From assembly GCA_018663565.1 (NCBI GenBank), contig JABJQE010000190.1, positions 1-5,435 of the forward strand: a DNA stretch of 5,435 nt. The letters are read 5' to 3'. Made by a program: the position numbers and the translations under genes. The first letter of the stretch is position 1. The number at the start of each line of letters is the position of its first letter. Shown piece by piece: positions 1 through 5,435 of this stretch. The notes under the pieces are model-generated. The model searched no databases. It saw only the letters and a list, made by a program, of their open reading frames with translations, and was not told the DNA's origin. This stretch comes from Phycisphaerae bacterium. Lineage in GTDB: Bacteria; Planctomycetota; Phycisphaerae; Phycisphaerales; SM1A02.

Positions 1-1
1 G

Positions 2-979
2 ATTAAGGGTGATGGTCTTGTGGAACTATGGCCAGATGATGATGAAGCCATCATCGCTGTTTCGTCAACACCAGAAGATCAGTGGGTCAGGCTTGAGGGG
101 CTGACATTCCACTCGATCTATGAAATCACCCTGCCCGAAGAACTGGGTGGGATCACGTTTGAAATGTACGGCTCAGAGACTCGTGGCGTGACTGTCGGTG
201 GCGGAGCTGTTCAAATCTCTCAGTGCACATTTGACGGTATGGGTATTGCTGGAGCCGATGGTGACGAAGAGCCCGGCGCTGCAGTTGCCGCAGCGTGGGG
301 CTATGTGCAGTTGGAACAGTGCAGATTTGATAATTGCCGGGCGACGACAGCAGGGGCGGTGTATGCCGCTCTGGCCAGTGTAGAGATGTCCTACTGTGTG
401 TTTGAGAATTGCCAAAGCGATGCCGATGGCGGCGCAGTTAAATTTGAATTCGTCAGTGGTGAGATTGCGGCATGTTCTTTTCTCTCGAACGCGGCCTATT
501 CTGAGGGCGGGGCGATTGCCTTGAATCAGTCTTCGCCAGCCATTACACGGTGTTTGTTTGAAGACAACACCGCAGCGTGGGGCGGTGCTGTGTATAGCGA
601 GGGGTCGGAGGGCACAGCATCAGACCCTGTCGTGACAGATTGTCAGTTTCATGGTTTGTCAGCGGGGGAGTATGGCGACCTGTGGTATGCCAGTTCGTAT
701 AGCGATCCGTGGTGGACCGGGAGTGTTGGCTGCGGCGGTGACGATCTCATCTACGGATTTACAGTCAACCGCGGGCTGAATAGTTTGACGGAGTATTGCC
801 CAGTATGCCCAGGCGACGTCAATGGTGACGAGACAATTGATGTTGCCGACTTGCTTGATGTGCTGAGCCACTGGGGAACGGCCGATCCGATCTCAGATCT
901 CAGTGAAGATGGCACCGTCGACGACGCTGACCTGATTTGGTTGTTCTTCCTCTTCGGCGAATGCATTGAGATTGTTTGA
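2..979 (+). CDS. Secreted beta-helix repeat protein with C-terminal dockerin-like domain (5'-truncated)
   Basis: This is the C-terminal part of a probably exported or surface protein. The frame is open to the left edge; a GTG lies at 20, but no ribosome binding site is visible and the fold seems already under way, so the true start and any signal peptide are probably outside the window. Counting from the codon at 20, residues about 60-215 form beta-helix rungs, each with a C-x-F motif (F at 71, 103, 128, 154, 180, 210), often followed by GGA-[IV], as in right-handed parallel beta-helix and chlamydial Pmp-type repeats. Residues 266-277 and 293-304 are two calcium-loop motifs (D266, N268, D270, D277; D293, S295, D297, D304), each followed by a leucine-rich helix, as in type I dockerins. 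The protein ends 15 residues later, as is usual for such domains. The substrate or partner is unknown. The fold call is firm; the function is not. Confidence 0.85.
   Translation: MKGDGLVELWPDDDEAIIAVSSTPEDQWVRLEGLTFHSIYEITLPEELGGITFEMYGSETRGVTVGGGAVQISQCTFDGMGIAGADGDEEPGAAVAAAWGYVQLEQCRFDNCRATTAGAVYAALASVEMSYCVFENCQSDADGGAVKFEFVSGEIAACSFLSNAAYSEGGAIALNQSSPAITRCLFEDNTAAWGGAVYSEGSEGTASDPVVTDCQFHGLSAGEYGDLWYASSYSDPWWTGSVGCGGDDLIYGFTVNRGLNSLTEYCPVCPGDVNGDETIDVADLLDVLSHWGTADPISDLSEDGTVDDADLIWLFFLFGECIEIV
224..660 (+). repeat. Beta-helix rung repeats (C-x-F, period about 25-32 residues)
   Basis: Six degenerate protein-level repeats lie inside the beta-helix gene. Each has a Cys two residues before a Phe: QCTFDG, QCRFDN, YCVFEN, ACSFLSN, RCLFEDN and DCQFHG. 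Spacing between the Phe residues is 32, 25, 26, 26 and 30 residues; the longer first step holds an acidic insert (GADGDEEPG). Four rungs continue into a [AG]GA-[IV] turn. The DNA copies have diverged, so this is an old structural repeat and not a recent tandem duplication. Confidence 0.8.
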
Positions 980-987
980 GTGGCGTA

Positions 988-1006
988 GGGCCCCGAGGTG
1001 GGGCCC
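988..1006. terminator. GC-rich hairpin between convergent genes, possible bidirectional terminator
   Basis: A perfect 7-bp stem (GGGCCCC / GGGGCCC) with a 5-base loop (GAGGT) starts 9 bases after the beta-helix stop codon and 19 bases beyond the purC stop on the other strand. Placement between two converging genes fits a shared transcription stop. No T-run follows it on either strand, so it is not a classical intrinsic terminator. It may only stall polymerase or protect 3' ends. Confidence 0.45.
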
Positions 1007-1024
1007 GGCCCATTTGAGGCTGCG

Positions 1025-1966
1025 CTAAAACAACCTTCGGTGCGCTTCGCGGTAGCGGGAGAGTGTGTTCACAAGTACGTCATCAGGAAGTTCCGGGCCG
1101 GGGGGCGTCTTATCCCAGAGGCCGCTACTGACGAGGCCCTCGAGATGATTCCGGACGTACTGCTTGTCGAATGAGTCTTGGTCGCGGCCAATTTCGTAGT
1201 CCTCGGCTGGCCAGAATCGGCTGGAGTCTGGTGTGAGGACTTCATCAATCAACATGATCTCGTTGGTCTCATTGCCGTCTGCATCGATCGCATATCCAAA
1301 TTCAAATTTGGTGTCGGCTAGAATGATTCCGCGTTCTAATGCGTATTCAGCAGCCCGGCGATAGATTTCGACCGACACATCACGCAGGCGATTCATCACA
1401 TCTCGACCAGCGACACCGCACGCTGTCTCAAAGTCGACGTTTTCGTCATGGCCTTCTTCTGCTTTGGTTGCAGGCGTGAAGATGGGCTCAGGCAACTTGG
1501 CGCAGTGCTGCAGGCCGGTGGGCAGCGTGATGCCGCACACGGTGCCCTCTGCGACATATTCTTTCCAGCCCGATCCTGTGATGTATCCACGCACGACGAA
1601 TTCAATTGGGATAACCCGCGCCGCGCGGCCAAGCATCATGCGGCCTTCGAGTTGGGGGTAGTGCGTCTTGTCAAGCCCGGCGACGTCGCACGGCTTAGTT
1701 GAAATCAGGTGGTCCCCTATCAGGTCCCAACTGCGAATTTTATCAAACCACTTGGTACTGATTGCCGTCAATTCGCGGCCCTTGCCGGGAACTGGCGAAG
1801 GCATCACCACGTCAAATGCGCTCACGCGGTCCGTGGCCACAATCAATACACCAGGGGCATGTCCTTCGCGTGGCGGGACGGTATAGATATCTCGGACCTT
1901 GCCTTGTCGCCTATCTGGGAGGGGTAGGTCTGTGGACCAAATGGGGGGGCTCGTGGCGGCGTTCAT
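1025..1966 (-). CDS. purC: Phosphoribosylaminoimidazole-succinocarboxamide (SAICAR) synthase
   Basis: This enzyme joins aspartate to CAIR using ATP to give SAICAR in cytosolic de novo purine synthesis. The 313-residue product is close to the long, yeast Ade1-like form of the family (about 300 residues). GKVRDIY at 22-28 is the N-terminal nucleotide-binding loop, and ATDRVSAFD at 44-52 follows it. VIPIEFVVRGYITGS at 118-132 and LADTKFEFG at 216-224 fit the two classical SAICAR synthase signatures. IDEVLTPDSSRFW at 240-252 is the conserved C-terminal segment. The ATG at 1966 is chosen because AGGAGA lies 8 bases upstream and the family's N-terminus begins here. The frame stays open to an ATG at 2107, but that 47-residue extension is unlike the family and would run into the divergent gene. 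The gene stands alone, divergent from the GH10-like gene and convergent with the beta-helix gene; no other pur gene is near. Confidence 0.97.
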   Translation of the reverse strand: MNAATSPPIWSTDLPLPDRRQGKVRDIYTVPPREGHAPGVLIVATDRVSAFDVVMPSPVPGKGRELTAISTKWFDKIRSWDLIGDHLISTKPCDVAGLDKTHYPQLEGRMMLGRAARVIPIEFVVRGYITGSGWKEYVAEGTVCGITLPTGLQHCAKLPEPIFTPATKAEEGHDENVDFETACGVAGRDVMNRLRDVSVEIYRRAAEYALERGIILADTKFEFGYAIDADGNETNEIMLIDEVLTPDSSRFWPAEDYEIGRDQDSFDKQYVRNHLEGLVSSGLWDKTPPGPELPDDVLVNTLSRYREAHRRLF

Positions 1967-2040
1967 GGTTGGTTTCTCCTGTGTTCGGGAGTGTAGCAAT
2001 TGGGCGGCATCGAGAGAATTGGGCTTGGATTCGACGTACC
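1967..2040. promoter_or_regulatory. Divergent intergenic control region (purC / GH10-like operon)
   Basis: These 74 bases separate two divergent starts and should contain both promoters. An 8-base direct repeat AATTGGGC occurs at 1998-2005 and 2017-2024, with starts 19 bases apart, close to two helical turns. On the minus strand TACACT (1990-1995) is a weak -10-like element, with only a poor -35 match (TTCTCT, 2013-2018) 17 bases upstream. No clear promoter can be named for the rightward genes. No riboswitch-like structure was recognised, and there is too little room for a PRPP or guanine riboswitch ahead of purC. Confidence 0.3.
1975..1980 (-). promoter_or_regulatory. purC ribosome binding site
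   Basis: On the minus strand AGGAGA lies 8 bases before the ATG at 1966. It is the strongest Shine-Dalgarno match seen in the window and decides the purC start against the longer open frame reaching 2107. Confidence 0.8.
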
Positions 2041-3546
2041 ATGCCCGGCTCACACATGCTCCGATTTGTTTCCTACGACGCGACCGGGGGAGTGGACTCA
2101 GCCCCACTCCGCAACGTCGTTCTTCATGAGAAGGACGAGGTGGTGGTCGCGGGCCGTGTGGCCTACAAGGGTGAGCACATCGTCTGCGAACGCGAGGGCC
2201 GCGGAGCCACCGCGATCGGGCTGTTGTATGACGTCGGCGAGCCAGGTGACCTTGGGCTGCGGACGTGCCTGTTGGAGCAGCGATCTACCCCCTATGTGCT
2301 TGCTGTGGAACTTGCCCGGCATCGCATTGCGATGTTTGTGCAGAAGGCCGAAGAGTGGATGATGATTGATCTTGACGAGTCCCATCCCGCTATGCGGCTT
2401 TGGGATGAGGCGAGGCATCTGTTCACCAAAGCGATGGTCACCAACGATTTGCTTGAGGCCGACCGAGCCGGTCGAGCATCGCTCGCGCTGGGCATCATGG
2501 CATCTGAGAGGCTCGCAATGGCCCATGCTGAAATTTTGCTCAAGCGCCGATTTCGCAAACGGGCGGCGCCATCGACCTCCATCGGCGTTCGGTTGGATCC
2601 ACGCCGGTGCGGCGATACGCTGCGGGAACTGGCACATAAACACTTCCGGCTGATGGCCCTTCCGATACGGTGGGATCGTTTGTGCCCGGCTCAAGGTGAG
2701 TACTGCTGGGACGATGCCGATGACTGGATTGCCTGGGCAGAAGACCATGGACTTCGGGTGCTCGCTGGCCCATTGATTGATCTTGGCCGAAACGGCTTGC
2801 CCGACTGGGTCGCTGCAGAGGCGACGACGTATCCGTGCCTTCGAGATCTCGCCTACGAGCATGCCGAGGCAGTGGTGAGCCGGTATGGCGATCATGTTGG
2901 CATGTGGTCGATCGGAACGGGGTTCAACACCAACACCACGATGGATCTTCACGCCAAGGACATGATTGATCTTGTTCGGACGCTTGCTCTTCGTATTCGT
3001 GAGGGGCACCGGGGGCGCCGTGTCATTGTCGAGATCGAACAGCCGTGGAGCGAATACATGTTTACGCGGCCCCATGCCATCGGTCCGGCGACCTTCGTCG
3101 AGCAGATTGGCCAGTCCGGCGTGCGGCTCGATGCAATTGGACTGCGGCTCCAGATGGGTGACGGAGTGGACGGGCGGGTAATGCGGGACATGATGGAACT
3201 CAGCCGTCTTATCGATCGGTACTTCCAGCTCGATCCGAAGATCATCGTGACGGATCTCGGAGTGCCTGATCGCCCGGTGAGTGTCGACGGTGGGCGGTGG
3301 CGAGGACCGTGGACTGAAGAGTTGCAGGCTCGCTGGGCTGTTCGTGCTGTGCCCATGCTGCTCTCGAAACCGCATATTGAGTCGGTCGTATGGACCGACT
3401 TGTTTGACCATGCTGAAACGACTCCACCGCACGCCGGCCTGATCAACGAGAATGGTGCGGTGAAGCAAGTGCTCAAACGACTGATTTCACTGCGAAAACA
3501 ACTCTCCAAGCCACTTGGGCCGGCTCCGACGCCGCCAGTTGCGTAG
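2041..3546 (+). CDS. GH10-like TIM-barrel protein, catalytic glutamates apparently absent
   Basis: The product has 501 residues from the ATG at 2041; an in-frame ATG at 2056 (MLRF, 496 residues) is an equally fair start, and neither has a good ribosome binding site. Residues 1-175 are an N-terminal domain that I do not recognise beyond planctomycete relatives. Residues about 180-480 resemble glycoside hydrolase family 10: W211 and the P-x-x-G-x-Y-x-W-x-x-AD pattern at 216-227 match the usual start of the barrel, LDAIGL at 363-368 matches the DGIGLQ strand, and W451-T-D-L matches the late WG-x-x-D strand. Where xylanases have W-D-V-V-N-E this protein has W289-S-I-G-T-G, and where they have T-E-L-D it has T404-D-L-G, so acid/base Glu becomes Gly294 and nucleophile Glu becomes Asp405. 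There is no signal peptide, so it is probably cytoplasmic. It heads a compact gene group with an HhH protein and mfd. Xylanase activity should not be assumed. Confidence 0.8.
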   Translation: MPGSHMLRFVSYDATGGVDSAPLRNVVLHEKDEVVVAGRVAYKGEHIVCEREGRGATAIGLLYDVGEPGDLGLRTCLLEQRSTPYVLAVELARHRIAMFVQKAEEWMMIDLDESHPAMRLWDEARHLFTKAMVTNDLLEADRAGRASLALGIMASERLAMAHAEILLKRRFRKRAAPSTSIGVRLDPRRCGDTLRELAHKHFRLMALPIRWDRLCPAQGEYCWDDADDWIAWAEDHGLRVLAGPLIDLGRNGLPDWVAAEATTYPCLRDLAYEHAEAVVSRYGDHVGMWSIGTGFNTNTTMDLHAKDMIDLVRTLALRIREGHRGRRVIVEIEQPWSEYMFTRPHAIGPATFVEQIGQSGVRLDAIGLRLQMGDGVDGRVMRDMMELSRLIDRYFQLDPKIIVTDLGVPDRPVSVDGGRWRGPWTEELQARWAVRAVPMLLSKPHIESVVWTDLFDHAETTPPHAGLINENGAVKQVLKRLISLRKQLSKPLGPAPTPPVA

Positions 3547-3550
3547 CCGA

Positions 3551-3880
3551 GTGCGGCCACGGCGTCACATCCATGGTGCATCCACACTGTGCATCTTGCT
3601 TGTCATGGCGATGGCCGCGATGACTGAACTGTATGAGGGATGGAATGATCAAAGTCCACCAGCCCGTGGCATGGGATCACTCGCCCGTATCGATCTCGCT
3701 TCGGTAGACCCGGACGAGTGGAGATGGGCCTCTGGAGTGGGGCCGGTGCTCGCGGAGCGTATTGTGGCATGTTCGGTGGAGCGTCCATTTCAATCTCCTG
3801 AAGACCTTCGCCGTGTGTATGGCATCGGACCAGTGGCTGCACGTCGATTGCGGCCACAAATTCGATTGACAGGGCCATGA
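3551..3880 (+). CDS. Membrane-anchored ComEA-like helix-hairpin-helix protein
   Basis: A small protein of 109 residues from the GTG at 3551. An N-terminal basic stretch (RPRRH) and a hydrophobic segment (about residues 10-24) look like a signal anchor. After a short linker, residues 47-106 form a tandem helix-hairpin-helix unit like that of ComEA: IDLASVDPDEW replaces the usual N-x-N-T-A-S start, SGVGPVLAERI (61-71) is hairpin one, FQSPEDL (80-86) joins them, and YGIGPVAARRLR (90-101) is hairpin two. Such units bind DNA backbone without sequence preference; in ComEA they capture DNA for uptake. The GTG is preferred because it lies 4 bases after the preceding stop; a TTG at 3515 would overlap that gene and add 12 arginine-rich residues. 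The stop overlaps the mfd start, suggesting translational coupling. Whether it serves DNA uptake or something else cannot be told from the sequence. Confidence 0.8.
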   Translation: MRPRRHIHGASTLCILLVMAMAAMTELYEGWNDQSPPARGMGSLARIDLASVDPDEWRWASGVGPVLAERIVACSVERPFQSPEDLRRVYGIGPVAARRLRPQIRLTGP

Positions 3881-5435
3881 CATCGACGTGGTATCAGCTT
3901 CTGGACGACTACGAAGACCTCGGAGCGATCGCGTCGGCATTCTCGCAGGGCATCTCACACGTAGCAGGTCGTTGCGGCTCGTCGACGAGCGTGCTCGTTG
4001 GGGCGTTTGACAGGAAGAAGCATGTGCCGCGTCTTGTCGTGACGGCGCACCTTGATCAGGCCGATGAGATGATTGAAGAGCTCCAGGCCCAAGGGCTTAG
4101 CGTGCTGCGATTCCCGGCGCTCGAGACACTGCCTGGCGAAACAAGTGTGCGATCAGACCTACTTGCCGAACGGTTGCGGGTTGTGCAGGTCATCGGGTCG
4201 GAGCATCCTCCATTGGTCGTTGCGCCCATTGCCGCCTTGATGCAACCGGTTCCATCGCCCGCTGAACTCAGTGGCATGCTTCGTACTATTCGCCCCGGCA
4301 ATCAACTTGATCGTGACGATCTGATTGAGTGGATGGACAAGGCCTCGTGGGTCCGAGCCGCCACAGTCGAGCGACCTTGCGAGTACGCCGTTCGGGGTGA
4401 TGTCCTGGATATCTTCCCTGAGGTCGGCGAGCCGGTTCGAGTCGATCTATTTGGTGATGAGGTCGAATCGTTGCACGGGATCGACCTGGACACCATGGGG
4501 TCATCACACAAACTTGAACGACTCGATTTGGTAGCTGGGGCCTCGAATTTTGATCCTGAAGCCACAGAGGATTGGCAGGGTCCGCTCATCATGCCCGCCT
4601 TGCTCGATGATCGCTGGGAAGCCATTGTTGATGATATTGCCGAGGTGCGTGAGCAGGCCCGGGCCTACAGCGATCGTATTGCTGGGGGCGGCTGGGTAGC
4701 AGAACTTGAGTCTGTGCAGGCTGCCATCGCTGAGTCGTGCGCCGGTGTGGCCATGATTGGGCTCGTCGATGCGGCGGATGTGTCGCTTCCTGTTTCCATG
4801 CTCCCGGCCTTTCCCGATCAGGCCGCCGATGCGGTGTGTGATTTGCACAAACGCGCCGAAACGGCCACGGTTATTGTGGTGTGCCAGAACGCAGGTGATG
4901 CCGACCGGCTGCGAGAGATGCTTGGCGATCGTCCCTCTTCGATTCGAATTGAAACCGGTTATTTGCATCGTGGGTTTTCCTGGCACGGCGGCCAACGCTC
5001 AGTACAGTTCGTGCCGTATCACGAAATTATCCATCGCTACCACGTTCGGCGAAAGCGTCACGGCGAGAAGGCTCGGCGGGAACTCGATGCCTTTGTAGAG
5101 ATAACGCCTGGCGATTATGTGGTACATCGCGACCACGGCATCGCCGCCTTTCTCGGCATGCAGGTGCAGTCGAGGCGGCGTGGCGAGGATGAGTCGTTTG
5201 AAGAATTTCTGATCTTGGAATTCGCCGCTGGAGCAAGGCTTCTTGTTCCGGCTACGGGTATTGATGATGTGCATCGCTACATTGGCGCATTCAAGGGGGC
5301 GCCCGAGCGGTCAATGCTTGGCGGGAAGTCGTGGGAGAATAGGAAGGAACGCGCGGCGGATTCCGTTCGAGATCTTGCGGCCGAACTGCTTCGTGTGCAG
5401 GCCGTTCGTCAAGAGCGGGTTGGCGTGGCATGCCC
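3877..5435 (+). CDS. mfd: Transcription-repair coupling factor Mfd (N-terminal part, 3'-truncated)
   Basis: Mfd removes RNA polymerase stalled at DNA damage and recruits UvrA to start nucleotide excision repair. The 519 codons present run off the right edge; full proteins are about 1,100-1,200 residues, so the RecG-like ATPase motor and the C-terminal autoinhibitory domain lie outside. Residues 1-230 form the UvrB-homology module: LETLPGE at 82-88, then ERPCEYAVRGDVLDIFP (165-181) and VDLFGDEVESL (189-199), close to the family's GEFAVRGGILDIFP and IELFGDEIDSIR. Residues 325-395 contain the next module with HRGF at 364-367. Residues 409-480 are the CarD-like RNA polymerase interaction domain (PGDYVVHRDHGIAAFLG, then LILEFAAGARLLVP), followed by the KSWENRKERA and DLAAELLRVQA helix leading to the motor. 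ATG at 3877 overlaps the previous stop as ATGA, with AGGG just upstream. It is the third gene of a likely operon. Confidence 0.96.
   Translation, partial: MTSTWYQLLDDYEDLGAIASAFSQGISHVAGRCGSSTSVLVGAFDRKKHVPRLVVTAHLDQADEMIEELQAQGLSVLRFPALETLPGETSVRSDLLAERLRVVQVIGSEHPPLVVAPIAALMQPVPSPAELSGMLRTIRPGNQLDRDDLIEWMDKASWVRAATVERPCEYAVRGDVLDIFPEVGEPVRVDLFGDEVESLHGIDLDTMGSSHKLERLDLVAGASNFDPEATEDWQGPLIMPALLDDRWEAIVDDIAEVREQARAYSDRIAGGGWVAELESVQAAIAESCAGVAMIGLVDAADVSLPVSMLPAFPDQAADAVCDLHKRAETATVIVVCQNAGDADRLREMLGDRPSSIRIETGYLHRGFSWHGGQRSVQFVPYHEIIHRYHVRRKRHGEKARRELDAFVEITPGDYVVHRDHGIAAFLGMQVQSRRRGEDESFEEFLILEFAAGARLLVPATGIDDVHRYIGAFKGAPERSMLGGKSWENRKERAADSVRDLAAELLRVQAVRQERVGVAC

Noticed and set aside
38..55. 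Perfect 7-bp inverted repeat GATGATG / CATCATC with a 4-base loop
   Set aside because: It falls inside coding sequence for a D-D-E-A-I-I stretch, where GAT and ATC codons make it by chance; nothing suggests a regulatory role.
1762..2040. 93-residue N-terminal extension of the GH10-like protein
   Set aside because: It lies antisense to the purC coding region, and relatives as I recall them begin at MLRF, matching 2041 or 2056.
1967..2107. 47-residue N-terminal extension of purC from the ATG at 2107
   Set aside because: The SAICAR synthase N-terminus starts at 1966 behind a good AGGAGA site. The extension would overlap the start of the divergent gene and has no family counterpart.
2098..3468. 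Long open frame of 456 codons on the minus strand
   Set aside because: It lies wholly opposite the GH10-like gene, shows no recognisable domain, and reads as the low-complexity shadow usual for high-GC coding DNA. The plus-strand frame has clear family motifs.
4504..4995. 163-codon minus-strand open frame inside mfd
   Set aside because: It is antisense to the well-conserved Mfd frame, has no recognised domain and no start context.
1..5435. Possible new defence, mobile or CRISPR system
   Set aside because: No direct-repeat array, transposase, integrase, toxin-antitoxin pair or nuclease family was recognisable on either strand; all gene-sized stretches are explained by the listed genes.

Overview
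The window looks like an ordinary chromosomal segment of a planctomycete, most likely of the class Phycisphaerae. This is inferred from three things: a secreted beta-helix protein ending in a dockerin-type calcium-binding pair of the kind common in that group, a cytoplasmic GH10-like protein whose layout I recall from planctomycete genomes, and moderately high G+C with GTG starts. No RNA gene, CRISPR array, insertion sequence or phage gene is visible.

Layout. Positions 1-979 (+) hold the 3' part of a gene for a right-handed beta-helix protein with regular C-x-F rungs and a C-terminal dockerin-like domain. A short convergent gap (980-1024) carries a GC-rich hairpin. Positions 1025-1966 (-) encode purC, SAICAR synthase of purine biosynthesis. 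A 74-base divergent gap (1967-2040) must hold the control regions of purC and of the rightward genes. Rightward run three tightly packed genes: a GH10-like TIM-barrel protein (2041-3546), a small membrane-anchored ComEA-like helix-hairpin-helix protein (3551-3880), and the first 519 codons of mfd, the transcription-repair coupling factor (3877 to the window end). The last two overlap by ATGA, and the first two are 4 bases apart, so the three are probably one transcript.

How the genes relate. purC is housekeeping metabolism. The HhH protein and Mfd both have DNA-related roles, but nothing in the sequence shows that they act together. The GH10-like protein is the most curious item: it keeps the scaffold of a GH10 xylanase, has no signal peptide, and appears to lack both catalytic glutamates, so its role is unknown. 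I see no convincing new multi-gene system here. The findings are modest and ranked accordingly.
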